Source of the DNA: Fomitopsis serialis
Taxonomy: Eukaryota > Basidiomycota > Agaricomycetes > Polyporales > Fomitopsidaceae
Direction of reading: 5' to 3'
DNA: 64,000 nt
Assembly: GCF_022376445.1 (NCBI RefSeq)
Contig: NW_025954998.1
Coordinates: forward strand, 186,001 to 250,000
Part shown: in pieces, positions 31,175 to 43,079 of the stretch
Position numbering within the stretch: position 1 is the stretch's first letter
How the letters are laid out: each line of letters opens with the position of its first letter
Translations under genes and position numbers: made by a program
Notes under the pieces: model-generated
Databases searched by the model: none
What the model was told of the DNA's origin: nothing
Seen by the model: the letters and a program-made list of their open reading frames with translations, nothing else

Positions 31175-31983
31175 CTACATGGACCTGAAGAACACGATCA
31201 ACGGATTCTTGACGCCTGAGAGGTCAATTCTTCCCATGATGGGAATGTTTGCAGTAATGATTGCCTCTCCGACGGATTCCGTACCGGGACGCCGTGCATC
31301 AGACCACGAGTCTTGGTCCAGTATCGTTTTCTTCATCTCATTCCAGGTCGCCCTCTCGGGGACGTCGAAAGGCAACGTGTTCTAGTAGAATGATCAATCG
31401 TACTGGACGTGCATGCAGGGAAAGGTAAGTACCTCGATGATTCGCCATATAGCCATTAGCTTGAGGTCCGGGTACACAGTCCTTGCGGTATCCGTCAGCA
31501 GTTGGACCAGGCCCCGCGGAGTCTGCTTAGCCAGAGCTTCAACGTATATGTCCCCGTGAACACATATCGTGCTACTTCCTCCTCTTGAAAGATGAACACC
31601 CGCTGGGCCTTGGGCGCCGTCACTGTCGCTTGCTTGCTGGCGGACTCACAGAAATTGGGCGTAGGGGATCGCATGGTTGATGTGAGGCACACGTTGCTCT
31701 CCTGCTGGCCAGGTGCCAGCAGGTAACTTACGGTACTTATACTATCGACCGGCTCCTTCCCTGCTTCCACAGCGAAACGCGGTGCATAGCGATTGGTTGA
31801 CCACCGAAGGCGACTCATATCGACGTCTAGCCCCAGACCACTTACTGCTCCTAGCTTCTCGTTGCGTTGAGGGTCGCGGAAGCTACCAGTCACCTTATGG
31901 AGTGAGACGATCCACCGCAGCTCTTTGCCGCTAGTCATCGTCTGTCCACTGCGTTTCCTTGCCGGTATGCACTTCCAATCCAC
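31175..31983 (-). CDS. Copy 3 of the unrecognised island gene family
   Basis: The 5' exon (from an ATG at 31983 or the internal one giving MTSGKELRWIVSLHKV) carries KAQRVFIFQ, then in an adjusted frame GDIYVEALAKQTPRGLVQLL, RTVYPDLKLMAIWRIIE and an intron donor near 31435. The 3' exon reads VPERATWNEMKKTILDQDSW, then ANIPIMGRIDLSGVKNPLIV and stops after FFRSM. One missing G near 31553 breaks the frame. Comparison with copy 1 shows the uninterrupted ancestral site of the hAT-like insertion (GCCATATA). The family has no recognisable enzyme motif; conservation of residue patterns among three diverged copies suggests it was under selection at some time. Confidence 0.5.
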
Positions 31984-32457
31984 CTTTCGTCGCTGGAAGG
32001 TACGAAGGGAGCCGATCGCCGCCGACTACGGTCTCTTCACAGGTGCAGCCCGCTGCGCTCATGCAGTAGGACGAAAACCAATCGTAAAGTTCTGTTGTGG
32101 ATGAGATGTTTTATGGCACTCCGGGTTAAGCTCTCGAGTCGCTGTAGCCTTACAGACAAATGAGCATACGAATATTGCCTGAACGCGTAAGAGGGGGTGA
32201 AGGAGGAGGGGGTCCATTCAGCTACCCGCCGATGACCCGCGTGCGTGTCAATCGACGTCCTGATAGTGACGGACCTTACTCAGAATGGACGATAGCATTG
32301 CAGGTGTGATCACTCACAATCAAGACGCCCGCAATACAACAACGAAGACGGATGGTATCGTCCTCGCGAACTCACATGCGGGGACGACTGTGCCGGGTAG
32401 GGTATGCGTCTAATAAGTCGCTAAGGTTCACCATGTGTCCGTGCGCTTCGTAGTGCA
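31984..32457. other. Boundary between island and conserved region
   Basis: No supported frame, repeat end or RNA gene. Conserved gene order resumes at the DAD2 stop codon at 32458. Confidence 0.35.
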
Positions 32458-32940
32458 TCACGTCTTGTCCTCGGATGACCGGATCTCGTCAATGGGCACC
32501 CTGACGAGGCGTTCACCAGATAAGCCTTCAGAGGCCTGGCCCGTTGCATCGTCCTGGTGCTGCTCACGAGCCGACACTAAAGGGTGACATCAGAGATGAA
32601 CAAGCATGCCTCGGGCGCGTCAGGTCACTTACAGAACAATCCCAAGATCCTGAACATATTCGGCCATTGCTCCAGTACTTGGCCGCATACTGTGCACTTC
32701 CGTTAGCTCTAGCCTCGACGTGCACGCAGGACACCACTAACCTTTCCCTGCATCGGCCATCACATCGAAGTCGTCACCCAGTTCGTCTATCCGCTTGACA
32801 AACTGCATGCTTGCACGTTCGAGGGCTGCCACCGCTTCGTATTCTTTCTTTTTCTCGAGAAGGCGCGCCTGTGCCGCGGCATTCATTGCAGGGTTCTGCA
32901 CGGTGGATTGCCGCGACGATGCGGCTGTCGATTGTCGCAT
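32458..32940 (-). CDS. DAD2: DASH complex subunit Dad2, 124 aa
   Basis: Part of the DASH/Dam1 outer kinetochore complex that couples chromosomes to spindle microtubules in fungi. Exons on the minus strand are 32940-32742, 32689-32633 and 32576-32458, with GTTAGT and GTAAGT donors; the join is fully in frame and gives 124 aa. The signature is intact: NPAMNAAAQARLLEKKKEYE, AVAALERASMQFVKRIDELG, then VMADAGKVCGQVLEQWPNMF and RILGLFLSAREQ, ending with a short acidic tail with VPIDEIRS. The start is the Met of MRQSTAAS at 32940. It is one of the few multi-exon genes here without any frame break. It is divergent from the large orphan gene, sharing a 214-bp intergenic region. Confidence 0.92.
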
Positions 32941-33154
32941 TCTGTGAGGAGAGAGTGAGGAGGATGAGCCGGAGGTGGTGGCGGCGAGAAGCTGGAGAGA
33001 CGCGTCCTGGGAAACGCGGTCGCGTGGCCGGCGCGACCACGAGGCGTGACCAACCGTTCTTGTCACCGTCCCATCACCCTCGTCGTCCGTCGACCTCTCG
33101 CTGCCGTTGTCCGACCTCCCGGCGACGGGCCAGCGCCTCTGCTCACTGCCGAGC
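32941..33154. promoter_or_regulatory. Shared divergent promoter of DAD2 and the 33.2-kb gene
   Basis: The two start codons are only 214 bp apart, so both promoters must overlap here. A CTCGTCGTCCGTC-type repeat and CG-rich sequence are present; no TATA box is obvious. Confidence 0.55.
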
Positions 33155-36100
33155 ATGGATACCTCTCCCAACCTGCCGATACCCCGCCTCCGACTCACGA
33201 GGCACTCCCCACCGAGTCGCGCCGATACCCTCAACACGCCGACCGCTGGCCCCCCGCGTACTTCGCCAGAGAACCTGCGCGCACAAATGTACGACGAGGA
33301 GGATGCAGACGCAACCCCGCGCATGCCCGCCGCCCGCATCGCGGACTCACCACAAGCCACAATCGCGCCTGGCCTCCCTCTTGATACCCCCGCCGCCCGC
33401 CTGCGTATGGCCCTCGCCCGCGTACCCAATAACAATACGTCCCCGCCACGAGCATCTACATCGCGTATCCCTGAACCTCGGACACCTTCCGAGCCCGATT
33501 CTGACCTCGACCCGCCGTATTCCATCACTGCAACACCCAGCATCGCGCGCGAGAGCCTCAGGGAGCTCTTCTCGAGCGCACTGCGTCCGGTCGGAAATAC
33601 CCCTCAAAAGTCCAAAGGACGCGCAAGACGAAACAGCGTCGGCCCTGCGAGTGAGGTCGACCCGAGTCCCCGCATTGAGCGCGTCGAGCGGGAGAGGGCC
33701 GGAAACAAGGGCAAGCGGAAAAGCATGAGCGACGAGGAGGCCGACCGTGAGTGCCGCGATGGTGACAGTCGTGATCTCGGGACTGACAGCATTCGTGAAG
33801 ATCCGTCGAGACGGTCTGAGGAATCTACCCAATCGTCGCACTCACGGGCTGCGCGGTGGACCGCTCTGAATGCGGTCCTCTCCGACACACATTCCAGCAC
33901 GTTGCCGCCTACACCTCCACCGGAACGGATGGTAACGGACATGACGATGCCTCCGAGCGATACCTCGCAAGATACTGCGACACTGCTCCGTGAGGACAAC
34001 AGGCCAGAGTACGAAGCGACGCCCCCTCATGCGATGCGAACAATGCACATGTCTTCCCAGTTGAACGGAGAGTCCAACCTCCTGGATGGTGACTCTGAGA
34101 TGCGTCGGGCCCTCGGTGGGATGGATAGTTACGAGGGAGACTCGCTCCCGAACGGTCATGCTCCTCCTTTCCCTCCACGGTCGAGGTTCACCTCGCCTCC
34201 CCCTACTCGACCGACTTCGTGGAGCTCTCACATGAGGGCTGGTCCATCGTCTCCGAACGGACCGAATGCGCACACAGATCCAGTTTCACCCGGTCGGCCA
34301 CTCTCATGGAGTGCACATTCGAGGGCGGACCCGGTCTCGCCTAGCCGACCGTTGTCGTGGAGCTCTCACTCAAAATCGCATTCCGCACACAAACTGCAAA
34401 TGCCATTGAGTAGGCGAGGAAGCGAAGAGCTTGAAAACTCGAGTATGTCTTTCCTCAGACTGAAAACGCAAGTTGTTAACTCTTTTTTTTTCGGTAGCGT
34501 CGTCTCGGGGTTCTTTCGCAAGTTCCTCGTCTCAGTCCATTGGGGATTGTCAGTGGCATCGTCTCCTTCTCTCGATGCACGTCGCTGACAATGACATAGA
34601 CAAGGATCGACAAGACGACGTTCAGCGTGACCGTCTTCGGGAGCGCGAGCGCTTATGGAATCATCCGCAACCGAAATCGCCTGCTCACCCTCAGCATCTC
34701 GGTAGGTCCACCACGCTCACTAGCCTATTCCATAGTAACGAAACAATGGTACGAAGCCAATGGGCGCGACAGTCCAGCACACACGCACACGCTCTCGCGT
34801 AAAGGGAGTGCGGCGTCTCTTACCAGTTTACAGAGCACGGATGACGGGCGATCGAGCAGAGCCAGCTCGAGCTCAGTGATGTCCCAAGCTGAGCGTCCGT
34901 CTATTCTACTCACATGTCGTCGTTAGCTCATGTCCAAGCTTGCAGACCATGAACGGACGAAAGAACTGGGGCAGGATCGTCAGAAAGAGCGTGAACACGG
35001 ATGGAACAAGCCAAAACACACGCCTCCCAAGACGCTCAATCGCTCGTCCTCCAGCCTCGGCCTCCGTCCGCACGAGCGCACGCGGACGCTGTCGAGCGTG
35101 GTCGCACTCAGTCCGCCGAGACCCGACTCTGCAGAGAGCTTCCTCTCCCCCAACACGCTCACGCCCGGGCAGCCTCGACGCAGTCTGTCACGGCAGTCAT
35201 CCGCGAGTTCCTTACGCGGTTCCGCTTCGGGACACAGCCGAGCAGCCTCCCCTGCAGGATCCATCTCGGGCGCGGAAGGCGAACCGGAGGTCGTGCATGA
35301 GAGGGAGCGGAACTGGAACTCGCCGCGGCCGAAATGGAACCCCCATCAGGGCACGAGCAGAGCCTCGAGCCCGGTGCCCCCCGCCATATCGGCCTCTGGA
35401 TCGAAAGCGCTGAGTCCTAGGGAGCGCAAGGACAGCTCCGCGTCGGTCTCGCACGCATCTGCGAGGCAGCGAACCGAGAGCTTGCGGAGCAGCCCTGCAC
35501 CTGCGGCGACCGGGCACGCGAGGCCAAGAACGCACAGCTCGATATCGTTTGATTCGAAAGGAAAGGCCCCTGTGAAGCCCAAGTCTCCTGCTCACTCATT
35601 AGGCGTGCCGAGTAAGTCGCCCGGGCACTCCTCTCGCTCGCCGTCGCCTGTGCGGCCTGCGCATGATGAGAGCGAGGGCAGCGACTTCAAGCCCCAGACG
35701 CCTGGCTTCCGCTCGAAGTTCGGATGGTCGTTCCCTGTGAATCGCACTCAGCTGCCGCCGCTCGAGCTGGACACTGAGGCAGACTCGCCGGAGAAGCCGC
35801 GTCCGTCTGCTTCTGCATCGACGTCGCGGTTGTCCCTCAAGAGCCCAGTCTCGAGCCATATACCACGCCCGTCGAGTGCCCTGGGCGATGCCGCTGCACC
35901 TGCGAAGAAGCGAGGACACCGACGGAGTCTCACTGAGTTCAGTCAACCTGTAGGACCTGCCCGCCTGCCGCGTCCGCTGACGATGAGGAGGAGATCAGCA
36001 TCGAGGTTGACCACGGGTCTGACTCTGAGCCTGAGGATGAGAACGCGGAGTCGTCGTTCTTCCCGAGTTTCCACAGTGGTTCGCAGATGGACCCTGTCTT

Positions 36101-38281
36101 CGGTGCGTCAGACTGTAGAGCATCAATCCTGACGATAACTAAACATGTCGCATTTACAGCCAGCGACGAGGACAGTCCACCTGCTACGAGTACACCGACA
36201 GCACGACCCATCCGTCTCCCTGAGTTTGGCTCGCCGTCACCGTCCCCGTCCGAAGCCCCCGCTCCTGCACCTGCCGCCCCGCGCCACAACGACACGAACG
36301 GCCACGCCAGCGACGCCCCCCGCAAAGCGACACGGCCGGATTCGTCTCCCGCGACGCCGGCCGATGCCACCCCCGCCCCCGTCTTCTCGCTCCAGACCCC
36401 GCCGCGGCGATCGCCGGGGAATGGCAGCTCCGTGAGCTCCTCCAAGTCAGAGTTCCAGACGCCGCCGCCGCCGCGGGGCATGCCCGACCTCCCCGACCCA
36501 CCGTCCTTCGCCACCGACGATGCCGACGGCGACGGCGACGAGGAGAACGACAACACGCCCGTGATGACGAGCGCCCCGGGAACCTGACGATGATGAAGAC
36601 GCCGCGTCCGCCGGGCGCGTGGGCCGCCACTCCGGACGTCCGGCGTGCTGCGGGCGGGAAGGCAGCGGGCGACGACGCGGGCGCGTCGAGCGTGCTCGTC
36701 AACACGCCTGAGGGACAGGCGAAGGTGGACGTCGTCGCGACGCCGGGTGCGCCGCCCGACGCTGCCACACCGAACACGACGGCGACGTGGCCGCGCACGC
36801 CCGCGCCGCCGGGCGCGTGGCTGCAGACCCCGGGCGGCCTGCGTCGGTGCGGCGGCGGAGCATCCTGAAGGTGCGCTTTGACGTCGAGAGCGAGACGACG
36901 GTGTCGGACGTCGGCGAGCCTGCCGGGGATGCGAAGAGGCCTGCGCTCCCGGCGGAGTGGAACCCGAACGCGGCGGCGGACTCGTCTGCGGAGGGCGCCC
37001 TCGCTATGCCGCCCGTCGACGTCCGCGGCGACGGCGAGGACAGGAAGGCGGCGAGGGCGGAGACGCCGCCACCGCACGCAAGACCGGACTCTGCGGGAGC
37101 GCGCCCGTTCCGCTCGCCGGGGAGTGTCAGCGTGAGGATCGTGGATGCGTTTGGGCGGGAGACGACGGCCGAGAAGGAGGAGGCGCAGAGGCCAGCGCAG
37201 GACGTTCCGACGCGACCCAAGACCCCGAGCGGAAGACACAACAGTCCGCCCCTGCCACCCCGCGCAGCCGGAGTGCGGTGAGGATCGTCGACGCGATGGG
37301 GCGCGAGGTCGAGGAGCCCGCGCCGGAGGCGTCTGGCTCGCGTGACGTCCGACGCGGGCTGGACACCGAGCTGGCGGAGGCGTCGCTGTCGGTCGTGGAG
37401 GACGAGGGGTCGTCTGTGTTTTCTGTGGACATGGCGACGCCGCCGACGCACAACGAGGCGCTCGCGCTGGTGCGGGAGCAGGTGGGGAACATGAAGAAGG
37501 AGGCGCGTCAGGCGGAGAAGTACGTGTGCTGTCTCTCGTGGGCATGGCCGTATTGACTGACGGGTACAGGGACAGGTCGTGCCGGGAGCGCGCGGTGGAC
37601 GACGGGCGGGCGCGGACGCTGGAGGACGCGTCGAGCAAGGCGCGGAGCATGCGGCGGACGATCTCGCAGACGCTGCAGCGGGTGGAGGACGCGGCGGAGA
37701 GCGTGCGGACGAGTCGGTACGCGCCGCTGCGCGAGAGCATGCGCCGAAGCACGAGTCGGTTCCTGGTGCGTAGACCCTCCCTGCGGTTCCTTGTGGCGAT
37801 GGTGGTGCTGATTGGAGGCAGCCTTCCGCGATGTCGGAGACGGGGGTCAAGCTGTCGTGGAGCCGCGGTACCTGGCTGTTCTGGGCCTTTGTGCTTATTC
37901 AGCTCGGATTCTGTCTGGTCATGTACCGGTATGTCTTGACGCCTTTGTGACACGAGCGTGTGGTGACATGTGTTGCGCAGATTATCTAACATGCGGGCTC
38001 GTCGACTGTTCCTGACGACGTACTACGACCCGTTCTACGCGGACGTCTACCTCTTCACGCGCACGCACCCGTCCGCGTCGAACCCGTCCGCGATCCCGCC
38101 GCACGCGAGCTGGTACGAGGTGCCTGCGATGCTCGCGCGCGGGGGCTGGGGCTGGCAGGGCGCGGTGCAGGAAGTCTGGAGCGGGGCGATGTGCGCTCTT
38201 TCGCTACGGCCGTGCGAACCGGGTGCGTCGGAGGTGTGGAACAACGCCGCGCACGGTCACACTCACTGGCCGCCGGCATGA
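33155..38281 (+). CDS. Large disordered orphan protein with a C-terminal membrane helix
   Basis: Starts at the ATG at 33155 (MDTSPNLPIPRLRLTRHSPP). Most of the roughly 1,500 residues are Ser/Pro/Arg-rich and disordered. A motif of the form E-R/H-E-x-x-W-N-x-P-x-x-K recurs three times: RERERLWNHPQPK near 34640, QKEREHGWNKPKH near 34985 and HERERNWNSPRPKWNPH near 35300. Later landmarks are ILKVRFDVESETTVSDVGE, two copies of a VRIVDA(F/M)GRE block (near 37135 and 37280), a probable coiled coil (ALALVREQVGNMKKEARQ, ASSKARSMRRTISQTLQRVE), one hydrophobic helix in an adjusted frame near 37860-37920 (TWLFWAFVLIQLGFCLVMY) and a tail with LTTYYDPFYADVYLF. Several frame breaks or introns (about 34480, 34800, 35960, 36590, 37270) prevent an exact model. 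A tail-anchored scaffold is an inference. Confidence 0.68.
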
Positions 38282-39161
38282 GGCACGCCGGTGTCGCCAC
38301 ATGCGCACATTTGCCTCCTCTGCGCTGTTCTCAACTCCGCCCCGAGGACGCGCTTGGCCAGCTGGGGCCTTGGCGAGATGGCATCTCGCGCACCCGCCGT
38401 TAAGTTAAGCAGTTCGATTATTGCCTGTTTTGGATCGTGGATAGCTTATGGAAGTTGGATATGGTAGAGTACATTCATGTTGTAGGCCTTACTGGGACTC
38501 TGGCAATTGAAATGCGCTAGGCACGGCCGCGTGTCGCGGCGTGGCGCCACTCAAAGATCTGCTCACATCTCAGCGCGTGCATGGAGGTTGTTCGGGACTC
38601 GTCATGCGCTCACGCTCACAATTCCAGGAATCGTCAAGCTTCGCTCAAGCCACTTCCATGAGGTCAGGCTCCTCGCGACTCCTCACGATATCTGACCACG
38701 ATGTGAGGCGCAGTGTGGACGAGGGGCTGGGTTCGTACCGTTCTTTGCTGAATGAAGAGCTGATCGCGAGGAGGCCAGAAGGCCCCGCGCTGAGAGCCAT
38801 CAAGCAGACCAGACGCCGGCATGAATCCATGTGCTCGCTCCACAGCTTCTACGCTCCCATACGCGACGAAGCCCTTCTTCGCCGGGAATCGTGTGCTGCA
38901 TGCTGTGCGACACAGCGTCGCCGGCGTGCGGCGGGCTTCCCTGCACCGTGCGCGGGGTGGTGAGGCTGCGAAGAAGGTGGGACGGCCATGTTGACGTAAG
39001 GCTGATGGAGACCACGGGCTACAGCTCGGCAGACAGGCCCACATGCACCAACCCATCTCCCCGTCATCCTCTCCTTGACATCCTTATCGAGCGCCAGGCC
39101 ACATTCACTTAAGAATCGACCTCCCGCCCTCGTCCCGCCCACCCAGTCCCCCGCTGCAGCC
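38282..39161. other. Intergenic, no supported gene
   Basis: Frames such as 140 codons at 38541-38963 lack recognisable content. The region holds the 3' UTR of the orphan gene and the OPT promoter. Confidence 0.4.
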
Positions 39162-42100
39162 ATGCGCGTAGAACCGACGGAAACCCGCCCCTCTACTCTC
39201 TCGACCTCGCCGAGGAGCGCATCGGCGATGGCGCAGGCCTCGCCCACCGCCATCCCTACCCCGCACCCGAGACACCCGCCATCGACCGGTTCGCGGAGGA
39301 AAAGGCCTACCCGGGCTCCGCCGACTCCAGCGAAGACGTCGAGAAGAGCAGCGGCGACGTCCCCGGCGTCGAGGAGGTGCCCTACGGCGACAACGGCAAG
39401 GAGAAGGTCCTCGAGACCGCAGAGGACTTTGCCAAGATCCTCATCAGCCTCGACGACGACCCCACCATGCCCATCCACACCTTCCGCATGTGGTTCACGG
39501 GCGTCGGCCTCGCCGTCTTCGCGTCCGTCCTCGGCATGCTCTTCGTGCGTATATGCGCGACATACCGATCCTGCTGCTTGCTCATGCAACTCTGTAGCAA
39601 TTCCGCCCCCAGGTGCTCAACGTCTCGCCGCTCTTCCTGCAGCTCATCGCGTACATGATCGGCCGCCTCTTCGAGGTCGTCATCCCCGGACCTGGCAGCA
39701 AATACCACACCGGCAGCGCTTTCTGGAACTGGCTCAACCCCGGCCCATTCAGTAAGTCCCTCGCGCCGCCCAATGGAACCAACACTCACGCGCCACAGAC
39801 CTGAAGGAACACGTCGCGACGCAGATCATGGCCAACACCGCTGCGACCGCAGCAACGGCGTGCTTCGTGTTCGCGTCGGACGATCTCTTCTACAACATCA
39901 CGATCAACCCCGGCAACGCCATCTTCACCGTCCTCGCGAGCCAGCTCATCGGCTACGGCTTCGCGGGCATGTTCCGCTCCTTCCTCGTCTACCCGACCGT
40001 CATGCTCTACCCCCAGAACCTGATCTACGTCAACCTCTTCGACGTCCTCCACCGTAGCAAGGGCGAGATGCTCCAGGGCAAACGGTCAGTTCGTGCGCGT
40101 GTCTGAGTAGGCCGAACCAAGCTCACTTTGCGGTGTAGTCTGCGTTTCTTCTGGTACGTCACCGGCGCGGTCTTCGTCTACGAGTGGTTCCCGGAGGTAA
40201 GCGCCCGCCCTCCGCACCTCCTCGCGCCCCGAGTCTGACGCCGCCCCGCAGTACATCGCGCCCCTGCTCGGGTCGTTCAACATCGTCTGCCTCGCGTCGC
40301 GCAACAGCGACTGGGTCTCGTACATCTTCGGCGGCGCGGAGGCGAACGAGGGCATGGGCCTGCTCGGGTTCGGCGTCGACTGGGCGAACATCACCAGCAA
40401 GCCGTTCTACTACCCGCTCTCGACCCAGATCTCGAATTATGTGGGTGGGCGATCAACTACATACTCTTGCCCGCGGTCTTTGCGGCGAACGTGTGGAAGA
40501 GCCAGAACTTCCCGTTCATCTCCCAGAACCTGTTCTGTGAGTGCGACTTTGCGGCGTCGTGGCGCGGGCGCGCGCACGCGCCGTGACACTGACAGCGATG
40601 ATTTGCGGCGCGGTTGACTGACGGGCGTTTGGCTGTTTGTGTCCAGTTGAGAACGGGACCATCTACAATCAAAACCTGATCCTGAACGCGTACGTCTGCA
40701 CTGTGGGCAGGTGTGGTCCCTGCGTGGCTCACAAGTTTTCCACCAGCGATCAGTCCTTGAACAAGACCGCCCTCGCGATCTACGGCCAGCCCTGGCAGAG
40801 CGGGTCGACCGTCGTACGTGTCTCGCCTCACTTGGGGGCGACCGCACGGGGACTGACCGTTGACGTGACACGTCCCGCCGGCAGATCTACAACCTGGGCA
40901 TCAACCTGTCCATCGGCGCGACGATCGTGCACATCGCGCTCTGGCACGGCAGGGACATCTACGACGCGTTCGTCGCGCAGTTGTGCGTACCGCCCGCCTC
41001 CGGATCTGCGTAGTGCTGACCCAACCACTCCAGCATCAAGAAGGTGCCCATCGAGGACATCCACTACAAGAAGATGGCCGTCTACAAGGAGGTCCCGCTG
41101 TGGTGGTACGCCGCGATCACCGTCGGCGCCTTCATCACCGCCAGTGCGTGTCCCCCGCTCATCCGCTTCCCCGCTCCCCAACCTGACGTCCGCTCGCGCA
41201 GTGGTGTGCTGCTACACGGAGAAGTCGGGCCTGCCGTGGTGGGCGCTGATCGTCGCGCTGATATTTGCGATCATCATCTGCCGTTCTACGGCGCGATGTA
41301 CGCCATCTCCGCGGTGCAGCTCGTCGTGCAGAACCTCTTCCAGATCCTCGGCGCGGCGCTCGTCCCGGGCTCGTCCCAGGCGAACATGGTGCGTCCGCCC
41401 GCTGCTCCACGAATGTGGCGCGGGACTGACCGCGCCTTCCGCGCCGGCGTGTGGGGCTGCAGTATTTTGAGCTGTATTCGAGCCAGGCGATCTTGCAGGC
41501 GAGCTCGATGCTGAGCGATCTGAAGCTTGGACAGTACACGAAGCGTAGGTCGCAGTCCGTCAGATGTGCCCGGACGTGCTCTTCACGGTTTGCTTTCTGC
41601 AGTTCCCCCGAGGGCGACTTCTCGGTGCAGATGGCCGGTACGGTCGTCGGTGCGCTGCTCAACTGTGCGTGTGCTCCCTTGCTTCACGTGTTGAACTCCG
41701 TCGTTCTGACGTGACGTTCCGTAGACGTCATCATGCAAGACGTCGTGAACCAAAAACGCACGATCCTGGTGTGTGTGCTCGTTGAGTGTATGAGCGTTCT
41801 ATGCTGATGACGATGCGCAGCTCGACAACCAAGGCAGTCGTGTATGGAGTGGCCAGCAAGTGCAGTCTTACAACGCGAACGGTACGTCAGCCGTCTTCGC
41901 GTCCCGCTCGCTCCCCTCACACGCCCGTGCCATAGCTGTCCTCTGGGGAGCCCTCGGCAAGGAGATCTACGGCCCCAGCGGGCCCTATTCATCGTCCCCC
42001 TCGGCCTCGTCATCGGCCTCGGGCTCCCGGTCATCCCCTGGCTGCTCTACAAGAAGTACAAGTGGTCGTGGCTCCCGCTGATCAACACCGCCGTGCTCGC

Positions 42101-42575
42101 GTACAACATCGGCGACCTCGCGGGCGGGACGAACGGGTACATCAACACGTGGATGGCCATCGGCCTCACGTCCCACTTCTACATCCGGCGCTACCACGCG
42201 GGGTGGTTCAGGAAGTATAACGTGCGTCGGGCGTTCCCTCTGCGTTGCGCGGATGTGCGGTGTTGACGGACGGGTTCGTTTGCAGTACCTGCTCGGCGCG
42301 GCCGTTGACGGCGGCTCGCAGATCTTCGTGTTCATCTTCTCGGTACGTGCTCCATCTTTGATAGCTCCTCTTCGAGGGTGCTGATGAAACTCGGTGCTGT
42401 AGTTCGCTCTGGGAGGAGCTGGCGGTGTCACGGTGAACTTCCCGACGTGGGCTCTGAATCCCACAGGCAATGCGGTACGTCCTTGCGAGGCCATCTCATA
42501 TACTGCTTTCTGTGCTGACACCGCCGTGTTTGTCTTCCGCAGGATTACTGTAAAGTGACTGGGCAGGAAGGCTAA
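39162..42575 (+). CDS. OPT-family oligopeptide transporter
   Basis: Proton-coupled plasma-membrane importer of small peptides (OPT family), about 770 aa with some 14-16 membrane helices. Seventeen exons with 45-80 bp introns can be followed: 39162-39544, 39598-39751, 39799-40084, 40139-40196, 40252-40536, 40647-40813, 40885-40982, 41034-41143, 41202-41388, 41463-41544, 41603-41664, 41725-41768, 41821-41881, 41936-42221, 42286-42342, 42403-42473, 42543-42575. Diagnostic stretches are NPGPFNLKEHV, the SYNxNAVLWG-type YNANAVLWGALGKEIYGP, PWLLYKKYKWSWLPLINTAV and the C-terminal GGVTVNFPTWALNPTG. Exon 6 may hide another 46-bp intron (40690-40735). Single missing bases break exons near 39190, 40444, 41281, 41625 and 41988. 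Substrate range is not predictable. Confidence 0.9.
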
Positions 42576-43079
42576 TACTCTCCTGCGGACTTTCGGAAGT
42601 CTACAGTATCGTCGTGGCCATGTGTACCACGAACTGTATGGACTCTGTAGTCTCATACCAAGACCTCCACACGGCGCTAGTGTGGAGGGAGGGGCTTGTG
42701 TCGAACCTAATGGACTCTGCATGCTAACGTTAGTCGAGTACGCTCCGGGCCTGCACGGGCGGGCTCGCGGTGGCGCGTGTATAATAGTATGTATACTGTA
42801 CTTGTACTGGTCGGTTGTGCAGGTAATGCAGGTAATTTCTTGTGGCCTCAGTAAAGGGGCCCTCTGGAGGCTCGTCTCCGTACACCAGTGGCGGGGGCGT
42901 CGTTCATTGTTGTCTGAAAGCAATGAACCCTTACAGATCTGCTCAGCGTGAAGTCGGTCTGGAGGGGGCGCCGGCGTGTCTCGAAGCACAGCACTTGGCT
43001 GTTACATATCCGACATAATGACAGAAACCAGCGACAGAGCCTCAGAAAGGGGCTGCAGAGTGCAATCACAGGTACTATA
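42576..43079. other. Convergent 3' intergenic region
   Basis: Lies between the OPT stop and the SCY1-like stop codon, so it should contain both 3' ends. No gene-like frame. Confidence 0.45.

Noticed and set aside
36184..37992. 602-codon minus-strand frame opposite the large orphan gene
   Set aside because: Arg/Pro/Ala-rich antisense reading of GC-rich coding DNA, while the plus strand has the coiled coil, membrane helix and repeated blocks.
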